The notes under the pieces are model-generated. The model was not told the origin of the DNA, did no database searches, and worked only from the letters and a program-made list of their open reading frames with translations. From a virus, in the IMG/VR virus record IMGVR_UViG_3300043256_000195, positions 1-45,181 of that record: a DNA stretch of 45,181 bases; one strand, written 5' to 3'. Both the position numbers and the translations under genes were made by a program. Positions within the stretch are counted from its first letter, which is position 1. Each line of letters begins with the position of its first letter. Shown piece after piece: positions 7,878-14,855 of the stretch.

Positions 7878-8650
7878 GAATAATCCACGAGAACGAAGAC
7901 CTGCGCGGGGTGGCGATCCGCAACCCTGGTTCCTTCCTCTACGTTGGAGGCTGCATCCAGGGCGAGAAGGGCGGGAAGCTAACGACGTACATAGGGGACT
8001 GCACCGCCGCCGACTACATCAACAACACCGGCCCCGCCGACTGGTCGCAAGCCGATACCTATGCTTCCTATTGGCGTGGAAACATTAACATGGAGGGATC
8101 GAAGATTCCTCTTAACATCGGTTATCTCCACCATGATCCAGTCGCGGAGGTGGCGCGTCAGGGCATCGCCAAGGTCACTAACTCTGTAGAGGTCGCTATC
8201 CTTAAGGGCTTACCGTCGTTCACTCTCGGGAACTATAGTTTCCACTCTTGGAGCACTTGTTGGGAGGAATACGCCAGCAAGATACCGGGGGCAACAAAGG
8301 AGTTGTTCATCTCCGCCATCACGGCAGCGTTCACGGGCTATCCCAGTTTAGAATCCCGCACAAAGAACCTCGCACGAGACCTGCTAAGTGGGAAGCTAGA
8401 GCCTTTAAAGAGTATGCCCGCAATTCGGGACGTTGAGTTCTTCGATGGCGTTAAGGTGTCTGTCGATTCCGACAATCTGCCAGCATTGCCACGCCTCAAT
8501 GACCGCTATGAGTTGGCCCGCAAGATAGAGGCTGACGCTGACGCTCTTAATGCCGAACCGCATTATGTGTTCGTCCATACGATTGACCCGCCAATCATCG
8601 CCCCGTTGCGTGATCCTGACGACTGGTTGCAGCGGAAGGCGGGCTTTTAG
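7874..8650 (+). CDS. Hypothetical protein in fibre cluster (258 aa)
   Basis: This 258-residue protein starts at ATG 7874 (ATGA overlap). It contains LHHDPVAEVARQG near residue 80 and several conserved-looking aromatics (YASYWRG, FHSWSTCWEEY). A mixed alpha/beta composition sets it apart from the all-beta fibres around it, so an enzyme or chaperone acting on fibres is conceivable. I cannot assign catalytic residues and recognise no family. It overlaps the next gene by one base. Confidence 0.7.
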   Translation: MRIIHENEDLRGVAIRNPGSFLYVGGCIQGEKGGKLTTYIGDCTAADYINNTGPADWSQADTYASYWRGNINMEGSKIPLNIGYLHHDPVAEVARQGIAKVTNSVEVAILKGLPSFTLGNYSFHSWSTCWEEYASKIPGATKELFISAITAAFTGYPSLESRTKNLARDLLSGKLEPLKSMPAIRDVEFFDGVKVSVDSDNLPALPRLNDRYELARKIEADADALNAEPHYVFVHTIDPPIIAPLRDPDDWLQRKAGF

Positions 8651-10062
8651 TGGCTGTCCGGGGCGCACCCTGTGGATGGGAGATGCCCAAGATAGAGGTC
8701 TCTGGCTTCTCCGGCATGGGGCAGGATGTTTGGGAGACGATCTTTGGCCGAGCATCTGAGCCTAGCACGACGCGGGTGCATAGTGGCAGCAAAAGCGTCC
8801 TTCTACTCAGCGGTGATGCGCTGTACCAGCAGCTTAACGCCCATGTTGAAGCGTTCAGCGGCTCAGCGACTAAGAAGTGGTGGACGGGATTCCACAGTCC
8901 TGATTCATTCGCCAACCCTGCTGTTGACGATGAGGTGTTCATCTGCCAGTTGACCGACAACGCAACTCTCATCAGCCCCCCTGACCGCAAGCACCTGGTA
9001 CTCGTTGGCCTCATGTCGGCTCCTGGTGGTGTCAACAAGTTCCAGTATCGTCTTAGTATTCTGGGCATCGTTAGTGGTACCCTCACTTTCACGACTCTGG
9101 TCACGGACTCCACCGCGATAGACCCCTCTGGCGTAGGCAACTCAGATATGTATATGTTCACGGTGCAGTACGATGCATCTACAGCCGAAGGCGGTGGTGG
9201 TGGGGCTGATGGAACCGTCGAATTGTTCATTGGCCTGAACGGTACAGCTACCTCAGTAGGTTCTCACGCGCTGTCATCAGGAGAGAAGTCGGGCCTACAG
9301 CTAGATTCCTTCATGTGCCCTGACACCCGTACTGGATCAGGCAAGGGTGCAACACAGCTCAAAGCCTACTTCGACGACCTGATCCCCAACGATGATGATG
9401 ACGCGCCAGCGACAGATGGGGGAGGGCTGAACGTCCGGCCCACGTTTGACATCGGCATCGTGCGGGCAACGGTCTGTGCCGACACCTCAGAGGACGACTG
9501 GACGGGCAACCCGGACACCTCAGACAAATACAAGAACTGGAATGACGATTCTGCGACGGACTTCAACGACCCCACCAGCACGACGAATCACCGCCAGGTG
9601 TCAGATGTGGAGGAGATTGATACTGGCACGGTCTACGGAATCCGGGTCGTATTCTCTACCGGACCCACAATCGGCCATGATGTGCGGTCAGGGTTATCTG
9701 GCTCATTCCGCACTTACAGCAGTGTGGGTAATGGGGACAATTCGGGCGCCGCTACATGGTGGGGGCGCACACTTGGCACGACTCCCGAAGCGACGCCGCA
9801 GGGATGGACTACGGCGCTATACAACACTCTAGGTGCAGGGGTGGAGGCTCTAAGCACCGATAGAGATGTCGATAGGCTTTGGGTCAACGTCATCGGGGAC
9901 GACCTGGTACTGGCGGGCTGTCCGGTGACAATACCAAATCGCATCTATGTGGTCGGACAGGTGGTCAGTCCAGTCGCTTTGGCCATGCCCATAATGAGAA
10001 CCATTCCGCTTGCCGTTGCACCACCAGCAGGCTTTCCATTTTCACAGGTAGTAATGACTTAG
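8650..10062 (+). CDS. Large fibre/lectin-like virion protein (470 aa)
   Basis: This 470-residue protein uses GTG 8650, preceded by GGAAGGCGGG; ATG 8683 is an alternative start. The first about 220 residues have the strand pattern of a concanavalin-like beta-sandwich, ending in a Gly-rich hinge (six glycines in EGGGGGADG). A second beta-rich domain follows and includes several Trp and Asp residues (DDWTG). It ends with a hydrophobic tail. This reads as a host-recognition or capsid-appendage protein; the binding target is unknown. Confidence 0.7.
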   Translation: MAVRGAPCGWEMPKIEVSGFSGMGQDVWETIFGRASEPSTTRVHSGSKSVLLLSGDALYQQLNAHVEAFSGSATKKWWTGFHSPDSFANPAVDDEVFICQLTDNATLISPPDRKHLVLVGLMSAPGGVNKFQYRLSILGIVSGTLTFTTLVTDSTAIDPSGVGNSDMYMFTVQYDASTAEGGGGGADGTVELFIGLNGTATSVGSHALSSGEKSGLQLDSFMCPDTRTGSGKGATQLKAYFDDLIPNDDDDAPATDGGGLNVRPTFDIGIVRATVCADTSEDDWTGNPDTSDKYKNWNDDSATDFNDPTSTTNHRQVSDVEEIDTGTVYGIRVVFSTGPTIGHDVRSGLSGSFRTYSSVGNGDNSGAATWWGRTLGTTPEATPQGWTTALYNTLGAGVEALSTDRDVDRLWVNVIGDDLVLAGCPVTIPNRIYVVGQVVSPVALAMPIMRTIPLAVAPPAGFPFSQVVMT

Positions 10063-10071
10063 GAGGTAGAC

Positions 10072-10599
10072 ATGGCAGGACAATACATGATCCCCAGCGG
10101 GGCTGCACCGACCACATCCTCATTCGTGGCTATCGCGTGTGGCACCAGCCTCCACACGCTGCTTCAGATACATCTAGGGGACAGTGCAACCGGAACGGCA
10201 GAGATTCTTCGGTGGGGTATCTCCTTTGATGCCTCTGCTGCTGCCACTCCTGGGATAGTTGAGTTGTTCGCCGCCACGGGGGCAGCGAGCGGAATGACGG
10301 CCCATGCGGCAACGTCCATAATCGACCTCAACGCCCATGCTCATCGCCATGACCCTAACACCGACAACAACCCGTTCGCCTACGGTACTGCGGAGACGGC
10401 GTTCAGTGATGGAACTGTTACAGAGGGTACACCTGCGGTCGTGCGTATGCTGGACGTGCAGCACATAGCGCCCACGAACCAGTACGTCATGCCGTTTTCA
10501 CCCCCGTACCCCCAGTTTGACCCCGACGACTTCGTGCGTATCCGTGTCAACATGACGGCAGCGGTGAACGCCATCTGTTACGTAGTAGTGAGAGTCTAA
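10072..10599 (+). CDS. Virion structural protein of a widespread 'WGISFDxSA' type
   Basis: This 175-residue protein has an excellent ribosome site (TTAGGAGGTAGAC) before ATG 10072. It contains ILRWGISFDASAA, PGIVELFAATGA, VRMLDVQHIAPTNQY and FVRIRVNMTAAVNA, a motif series I recall from many phage minor structural proteins of unknown exact location. All-beta, with no catalytic motif. It closes the virion block; the following 53-residue gene has its own strong Shine-Dalgarno. Confidence 0.76.
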   Translation: MAGQYMIPSGAAPTTSSFVAIACGTSLHTLLQIHLGDSATGTAEILRWGISFDASAAATPGIVELFAATGAASGMTAHAATSIIDLNAHAHRHDPNTDNNPFAYGTAETAFSDGTVTEGTPAVVRMLDVQHIAPTNQYVMPFSPPYPQFDPDDFVRIRVNMTAAVNAICYVVVRV

Positions 10600-10610
10600 G
10601 AGGAGAAACC

Positions 10611-10772
10611 ATGCAGTACGAACTAGCAGGACGGACACGGGAAGTCATCAAGTTGCTGGAAGAGTTCGAGAGCGAGCTACTGAAGGGCAAGCCGTTCACC
10701 TCTGGCGACGCGCTCCTGGCGTTGCAAGCGAAGACCGCGCTGGACAAGGTGATCCAGAAGTTGCAGAGCTAA
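10611..10772 (+). CDS. 53-aa helical protein
   Basis: ATG 10611 follows AGAGGAGAAACC, a strong ribosome site. The 53-residue product is almost wholly helical and amphipathic (VIKLLEEFESELL, then ALLALQAKTALDKVIQ), so it may form a two-helix or coiled-coil dimer. It is the last gene before the promoter at 10816. Function unknown. Confidence 0.65.
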   Translation: MQYELAGRTREVIKLLEEFESELLKGKPFTSGDALLALQAKTALDKVIQKLQS

Positions 10773-10815
10773 TGCTAGACACATTACGGACTTTCACATT
10801 TGCCCCTCAACCCCA

Positions 10816-10844
10816 TTGACTTTTGCCCGAGGTGCGCCTATGGT
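10816..10844 (+). promoter_or_regulatory. Sigma-70-type promoter starting the replication region
   Basis: TTGACT (10816-10821), a 17-bp spacer and TATGGT (10839-10844). The expected start point is about base 10851, which is exactly the A of the ATG of the first downstream gene. This implies a leaderless transcript. It lies in the only gap between the virion block and the replication block, a logical place for an early promoter. Confidence 0.6.
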
Positions 10845-10850
10845 AGGCGC

Positions 10851-10973
10851 ATGGTTACAGTGATAAAGGAGCTGACTTGTCTCCGGTGTGGTAAGAGGTG
10901 GTATCCTCGCCAGCCCGCAAAGCCGGTGATGTGCCCGAACTGCCGCTCGCGGAGATGGGATGAAGCCCCATGA
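10851..10973 (+). CDS. 40-aa zinc-ribbon protein
   Basis: Forty residues with CLRCGKRW and, after a Pro-rich turn, CPNCRSR, a classic two-knuckle zinc ribbon. It is the first gene of the replication block and may be translated from a leaderless message, because no Shine-Dalgarno is seen and the promoter start point coincides with ATG 10851. It overlaps the next gene as ATGA. Small zinc ribbons like this often bind nucleic acid or host proteins; the target is unknown. Confidence 0.65.
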   Translation: MVTVIKELTCLRCGKRWYPRQPAKPVMCPNCRSRRWDEAP

Positions 10974-11275
10974 TAACCCACCAGCTTCCCCTGACGGGCC
11001 TAGAGTTGAAGGAACAGGGCCAACAGTCGCTAGAGAGACATAGGTGGGTATATATTGCGCGTAATGCGGCTGTGGCACTTTGCCGACGCGACGGGCGGGT
11101 CACGTCCGACCTTATACATATCATGATGGAAGACAACAACTTCCTGCCGCCCCCGCACGACAACTGCTACGGAACAATCTTCCACGACAAGCGGTTCGTA
11201 GCTACCGGCGAGCGTGTCCGTTCCACCCGGCCCGAGGCGCACGGGCGCTGGATAGAAGTTTGGAGGCTGGCGTGA
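10970..11275 (+). CDS. Hypothetical protein, winged-helix-like (101 aa)
   Basis: This 101-residue protein starts at ATG 10970. The sequence ARNAAVALCRRDGRVTSDLIHIMM, then IFHDKRFVATGERVRSTRPEAHGRWIEVWRL, has the helix-helix-wing order seen in small phage DNA-binding or recombination-region proteins. The family is not named with confidence. It overlaps the next gene's GTG as GTGA. Confidence 0.65.
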   Translation: MITHQLPLTGLELKEQGQQSLERHRWVYIARNAAVALCRRDGRVTSDLIHIMMEDNNFLPPPHDNCYGTIFHDKRFVATGERVRSTRPEAHGRWIEVWRLA

Positions 11276-11541
11276 ATTTCCTCTCTAAGTTGGTTTACAA
11301 GTGCGATCCCCTTGATGAACTTGTCGCCGACCCAAGTGAGCTGGCAACTCTGAAGGCGTGGCATGAGGGTTACAGCAAGGGTAGTGAGAGCGTCGAGCGC
11401 GGGATAGGTGGCCGTAGTCAGACACGATTGCCCTGTGGGACATGCCATAAGGACACGGTGCATGGATTTGTCAGCGAGCCAGAAAACCTAGTTTATTGCT
11501 TCCGCTGCGGTGCTCGTAATTACAAAAGGCTTGACGATTGA
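11272..11541 (+). CDS. 89-aa zinc-binding protein
   Basis: The best start is GTG 11272, behind TGGAGG. The N-terminal half is helical and acidic (about residues 10-45). The C-terminal half has CGTCHK and CFRCGARNYK, a zinc ribbon. The stop TGA (11539-11541) touches the 5' arm of the large structured RNA that follows. Longer upstream frames exist but overlap the previous gene heavily and lack a ribosome site. Confidence 0.65.
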   Translation: MNFLSKLVYKCDPLDELVADPSELATLKAWHEGYSKGSESVERGIGGRSQTRLPCGTCHKDTVHGFVSEPENLVYCFRCGARNYKRLDD

Positions 11542-11779
11542 CTCAACATCTTCCGTCGCCGCACCCCTTTAGCGACTCGTCTCTCTGGACTAAGGAGAGT
11601 CCAGGGCGACGGAAGGCGCTGAGTTCAGAGTGGGTGAGATGAGGGCTGTTCATTGGCTACCTCCATTCGACGGTTGTTACCTCGTCTCACCTACCCTGCG
11701 CTCAGGGTTGCGCGGCGGTGCCGTTATACATCGTTAAGACATGTGCCCTGTCCCCGTACCCGCGCTAAACGGGGGCCGC
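11540..11779 (+). ncRNA. Candidate structured RNA or riboregulatory leader, multi-stem
   Basis: A 255-bp gap between genes holds dense, nested complementarity on the + strand. P0: 11540-11545 with 11620-11625. P1: 11550-11560 with 11605-11615, 11 perfect pairs. An inner hairpin: 11585-11591 with 11598-11604, 7 pairs. P3: 11630-11643 with 11681-11694, 14 pairs including two G-U. P4: 11696-11701 with 11710-11715. P5: 11752-11757 with 11769-11774. CTGAG 11619-11623 can instead pair with CTCAG 11701-11705, excluding P0 and P4, as in a switch. It lies directly upstream of a strong ribosome site (11786). A 32-codon ORF at 11639-11737 is possible inside. No known family was recognised. It could be a 5' leader element or a free-standing RNA. 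Confidence 0.6.
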
Positions 11780-11796
11780 AGGAATAGGAGGACTAG

Positions 11797-12096
11797 ATGG
11801 GCGAATTCTACGACCGAAAAGGGCGATCAATGGAACTGATGGATTGGGCGCGAGCCCTTGAAAGCGCGGACACCGTAGTCGGAAATGACACCATTGACGG
11901 CCAGCAAGTCTCTACGGTTTGGACTGGGATGGGTCGCCGCTTTCTCGAAGGCCCGCCGCTCATCTTCGAGACCATGATTTTCGGTGGCCCACATGACCAA
12001 TACTGCGACCGCTACTCAAACGAGGAAGCCGCCCTAGCTGGCCACAACCGGACAGTCGCCGCATTGCGTGATGGCCGCGACCCACAGGAGGACTAG
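11797..12096 (+). CDS. Conserved-type phage hypothetical protein (99 aa)
   Basis: This 99-residue protein starts at ATG 11797 behind AGGAGGACTAG. It has the pattern ETMIFGGPHDQYCDRYSNEEAALAGH, resembling small phage proteins in which a YxTEEEAxxGH-like motif recurs; function unknown. The 14-nt string AGGAGGACTAGATG at its start is repeated exactly at the next gene (12086-12099). It directly follows the structured RNA, so its translation may be controlled by it. Confidence 0.7.
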   Translation: MGEFYDRKGRSMELMDWARALESADTVVGNDTIDGQQVSTVWTGMGRRFLEGPPLIFETMIFGGPHDQYCDRYSNEEAALAGHNRTVAALRDGRDPQED

Positions 12097-12339
12097 ATGA
12101 CACTAGAGCAGAAGGCCGTCAAGGTAGATGAGGCGATAGTGCATAAAGAGAACCAGTTGTGGGCGCTTCATGGCGAGTTTCGAGTGGCTGCGGCTCGGCT
12201 CAATTACGTGGCGAATTGGCTTGAGAATACGTACGCGCCAGGAACTCAGAGTGCTACAGCGGCGCGGGGCTATGCGGATGCGGCGAAGGAAGTTCTGGAC
12301 AAAGGGCTCGACTGGCTTATCGAGCAACGGAGGTATTGA
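12097..12339 (+). CDS. 80-aa helical hypothetical protein
   Basis: ATG 12097 immediately follows the previous TAG and uses CAGGAGGACTAG as its ribosome site. The 80-residue product is predicted to be two or three helices (VDEAIVHKENQLWAL, then AAARLNYVANWLE). There are no cysteines, unlike most neighbours. Function unknown. Confidence 0.68.
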   Translation: MTLEQKAVKVDEAIVHKENQLWALHGEFRVAAARLNYVANWLENTYAPGTQSATAARGYADAAKEVLDKGLDWLIEQRRY

Positions 12340-12578
12340 TGACACTAGAACTAGCCAGAAAACGCCGTGACCAGGGTGACCTTATCCATGAGTTGGTGGA
12401 GGCGCTGAAGAAGATGGGCTCTGTACGATACGACGGCCTTTGGCACGCGTCGGGCTGTCACCCCATCGGCGATTGTCCCTGCGCTCCATGGTGCATCCAG
12501 GCCGTCACCGTCCTAGAGAAAGCCAAAGAGCACGACTGCATCCCGTGGGATGACGCGAGAGAGGTGGCCCAGCAATGA
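12339..12578 (+). CDS. 79-aa Cys/His-rich protein
   Basis: ATG 12339 overlaps the previous stop and follows GGAGG at ideal spacing. After an N-terminal amphipathic helix, a cluster CHPIGDCPCAPWC with nearby His could bind zinc. It overlaps the next gene by four bases (ATGA). Family not recognised. Confidence 0.66.
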   Translation: MTLELARKRRDQGDLIHELVEALKKMGSVRYDGLWHASGCHPIGDCPCAPWCIQAVTVLEKAKEHDCIPWDDAREVAQQ

Positions 12579-12769
12579 AAGACCCGTGGGAGAAGGCTTA
12601 CGTGTACGGGCGGGGAGTGCGTGGGCGAGTGGCGCACATTATCGAAGGTCGTGTGTACCCACTTTGCTGGGGCGTTCCCGTGAGGCATCTTAGCCGCACC
12701 CCCGACCCCTACCCCGTCTGCAAAAACTGCCTGAGAACGAAGCGAGCGAAGGAGCTGGGGCTGAAATGA
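12575..12769 (+). CDS. 64-aa zinc-binding hypothetical protein
   Basis: This 64-residue basic protein starts at ATG 12575. It has an HIIEGRVYPLCWG segment and a C-terminal CKNCLRTKRA, the H...C...CxxC order found in small phage zinc proteins encoded in replication regions. Probably monomeric and nucleic-acid-associated, by composition. It overlaps the next gene by four bases. Confidence 0.68.
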   Translation: MKDPWEKAYVYGRGVRGRVAHIIEGRVYPLCWGVPVRHLSRTPDPYPVCKNCLRTKRAKELGLK

Positions 12770-13002
12770 GCTATATTGGTGAAGCTGACGAAATGCTCTA
12801 CAAGCAGCAAGACCGTGAGGACAAGCGCCGCGAGTTCTTGGAACAGCGCTCAAGAATGGGCGGGCCGGAAGTGCCGGAGGCTTGTGAGACGTGCGAGGGC
12901 AAGGGCTATATTCCTTGCACCCATGACCGAGGGTGCTGCACTCCTGGTGAGTGTATGGGCGAGGAGTGTCCCCGCTGTCTCGGAACAGGAGTGCAGGCAT
13001 GA
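12766..13002 (+). CDS. DnaJ-zinc-finger-like small protein (78 aa)
   Basis: This 78-residue protein starts at ATG 12766. An acidic helical N-terminus (about residues 5-30) precedes CETCEGKGYIPC, CTPGEC and CPRCLGTG. The CxxCxGxG spacing is that of the DnaJ central zinc domain, which is often borrowed in tiny phage proteins. The J-domain is absent, so a chaperone role cannot be assumed. ATGA overlap with the nuclease gene suggests coupled translation. Confidence 0.72.
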   Translation: MSYIGEADEMLYKQQDREDKRREFLEQRSRMGGPEVPEACETCEGKGYIPCTHDRGCCTPGECMGEECPRCLGTGVQA

Positions 13003-13664
13003 CGCAAGAGATCGTGAAGAAAGCAAAGGCACACACCCGTTACACGCTAGAGGACGGCACCCGCGTTCCTGGCGTGACAACCATCCTGAACGTGATAGCG
13101 AAGCCAGCTTTAATCTCGTGGGCGAACCGGATGGGGCTGGACGGCATCAACACGTCCAAGCACGTGGACGAACTCGCCGACATCGGGACGCTGGCCCACG
13201 CGATGATAGCTCATTTCCTGGGCGGGCCTTCACCGGATCTGGACGACTACTCCAAGAACCAGATTGATAGGGCCGAGAACTCCGTCCTGTCCTTCCACGA
13301 ATGGGCGAAGGGGAAGACGATTCACACGCGGTTTAACGAGCGGCAGATGGTATCGAAGGCCCTGAAGTACGGCGGCACCTGTGACTGGATAGGGGTAATC
13401 GACGGCGAGATGACCCTACTAGACCTGAAGACTGGCAAGGCCATCTATGACGAAATGCTGTATCAGGTGGCGGCCTACTGGAATCTAACCGAAGAGAACG
13501 GCCCCCATATCGACGTAATCCGTATCCTCCAAGTAGGCCGGAGCGAGGACGAGGGGTTCTCGGAGAGGATCATCCTCGCCGCGTCGATACCAAAGTATTT
13601 CGCCGTTTTCACCGCCGCTCTGCACCTGTACGAGACGATCAAAGCAGCGAAGAGAGGGAGTTAA
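12999..13664 (+). CDS. PD-(D/E)XK nuclease (RecB/Cas4-like exonuclease fold)
   Basis: The preferred start is ATG 12999 (ATGA overlap), giving 221 residues. The nuclease core is at about residues 110-165: an upstream Glu-containing helix (FNERQMVS), GGTCDWIGVIDGE with the first metal-binding Asp, LLDLKTGK giving the D-x-K catalytic pair, and YQVAAYW as the helical Q-x-x-x-Y motif of the RecB family. Phage enzymes of this type process double-stranded ends for recombination or degrade host DNA. The adjacent OB-fold-type ssDNA-binding protein supports a recombination pair. Confidence 0.82.
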   Translation: MTQEIVKKAKAHTRYTLEDGTRVPGVTTILNVIAKPALISWANRMGLDGINTSKHVDELADIGTLAHAMIAHFLGGPSPDLDDYSKNQIDRAENSVLSFHEWAKGKTIHTRFNERQMVSKALKYGGTCDWIGVIDGEMTLLDLKTGKAIYDEMLYQVAAYWNLTEENGPHIDVIRILQVGRSEDEGFSERIILAASIPKYFAVFTAALHLYETIKAAKRGS

Positions 13665-14134
13665 TGCCTGAGCACAAAGGAACCGTCGTAGCCAAGTCCG
13701 AATACGGAATCAAGTTCTCAGAGAAGGCCCCGTGGTTCAACTGGGCGCGAGAGGACAAGCAAGGAACACCATTTCATGATGTCAGTAAGGGCGATAGCGT
13801 CCGCATGGAATATGACAGCTACGACAAAAAGGATGGAAGTAAGGGCTACAACGTCTACGTCATAGAGAATCTGTCGCGTTCTGGCGGTGTAGGCCCGCAA
13901 GCCGACGAGCCGTTCCCGCCGGACGAGGGGTTTCCAGGTGACGACGCCTTCCCCCCAGACGCGCCCAGTGAGCCGTCAGCAGCCGCCACGGACAAGGATA
14001 GGCTCATTGTCCGTCAAGTGTGCGTGAAGGCCGCCTGCGAAGCCCTGGCGATCTCTCCGCTAGGCGCGGAAGAGAAGGCGGGGCGGATAACTTACCTCGC
14101 TGGCGAGCTTGAGGACTGGATTTTCCGCTCGTGA
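13664..14134 (+). CDS. ssDNA-binding protein-like (OB-fold candidate)
   Basis: This 156-residue protein starts at ATG 13664. The first about 70 residues alternate strands with aromatic residues (GIKFSEKAPWFNWA, then VRMEYDSYDKKDG, then YNVYVIENL), consistent with a single OB-fold. An acidic Pro/Asp/Phe-rich linker (about residues 85-105) is followed by a short helical domain. It sits between the PD-(D/E)XK nuclease and other replication genes, so coating ssDNA during replication or recombination is the likely role. The usual acidic tip is internal rather than terminal. Confidence 0.6.
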   Translation: MPEHKGTVVAKSEYGIKFSEKAPWFNWAREDKQGTPFHDVSKGDSVRMEYDSYDKKDGSKGYNVYVIENLSRSGGVGPQADEPFPPDEGFPGDDAFPPDAPSEPSAAATDKDRLIVRQVCVKAACEALAISPLGAEEKAGRITYLAGELEDWIFRS

Positions 14135-14751
14135 CATTCCGAAAGAAGAAGCCTCCGCCTGACCCTCTGGTTGACCCGTTCGCTGCCTTGCAATTACCCA
14201 ACCCTCAGTCCATATCGGCCCTCGCCAACAGTTATGCCGCAATGTCGGGCTTCTCTAGCTCCATCGGCGGCGGCTTCCGCGCCCAGTTGATCGCCTCAAT
14301 GATGCCAGCAAAGGCTGCGCCAGAGCCGAAGGACGAGCCGAAGACAGTTGTTGGATTAACCGGCTACCGTCTCTACACCCTGGACAACGACCTGTATCTA
14401 TGCGGGCAACAAGGAAAGAAGCAGGAGGGGAGAGAGTCGGAGCAGGCTAAGCACGACGGAAGAATCGACACTCTTGGCCTCGACCCTGAGAGTCCCGTGA
14501 GTCATCCTGCGCCAGCGTGGGATTGCCTATGTGGATTCGCCGCCTTCTTCTGGCCCACGTCATTAAAGCAACCATCATGGAATGGCGTGTTGGCGGAGGT
14601 ACAGGCAGGCGGGCGGACAATCGTGTGCGAAACCGGATGGCGGGCGGAGCGTATCGCCCTGAGCAAATTGTGGATTGCCTGCCCCATCTTCCCTGACGCT
14701 GCTTTAGAAACCCTACGTGAACGCTACGAGATTCCGGTGGAGGTGCTATGA
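14131..14751 (+). CDS. Conserved-type phage hypothetical protein (206 aa)
   Basis: This 206-residue protein starts at GTG 14131 (GTGA overlap). A Pro-rich, low-complexity N-terminus (about 75 residues) precedes a domain with GYRLYTLDNDLYLCG, HPAPAWDCLCGFAAF and a final ETGWRAERIALSKLWIACP. The DCLCG-FAAF pattern occurs in phage proteins of unknown function that carry a Cys-x-Cys-Gly core. Possibly metal-binding. It overlaps the next small gene by four bases. Confidence 0.68.
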   Translation: MTFRKKKPPPDPLVDPFAALQLPNPQSISALANSYAAMSGFSSSIGGGFRAQLIASMMPAKAAPEPKDEPKTVVGLTGYRLYTLDNDLYLCGQQGKKQEGRESEQAKHDGRIDTLGLDPESPVSHPAPAWDCLCGFAAFFWPTSLKQPSWNGVLAEVQAGGRTIVCETGWRAERIALSKLWIACPIFPDAALETLRERYEIPVEVL

Positions 14752-14855
14752 ACGTCGGAAAGCCTGAGAAGGTTGTCATCGCCATCCCCGACAGGCAGCC
14801 AGCACGTGAGCCCGTAAGAGAGCCCGTCAAGGTAGCTGTGCGGAATCATGCCTAG
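14748..14855 (+). CDS. 35-aa minigene
   Basis: ATG 14748 overlaps the previous stop, and the TAG at 14853-14855 overlaps the next ATG at 14848. The 35-residue peptide is Val/Pro/Arg-rich with an REPV repeat (two copies). The overlap on both sides argues for translation, at least as a coupling device for the next gene. Function unknown. Confidence 0.5.
   Translation: MNVGKPEKVVIAIPDRQPAREPVREPVKVAVRNHA

Noticed and set aside
11639-11737. 32-codon ORF inside the structured RNA
   Set aside because: Possible GGTGAG site, but its start lies within the 14-bp stem and the base pairing is the stronger signal; left as an alternative, not annotated.
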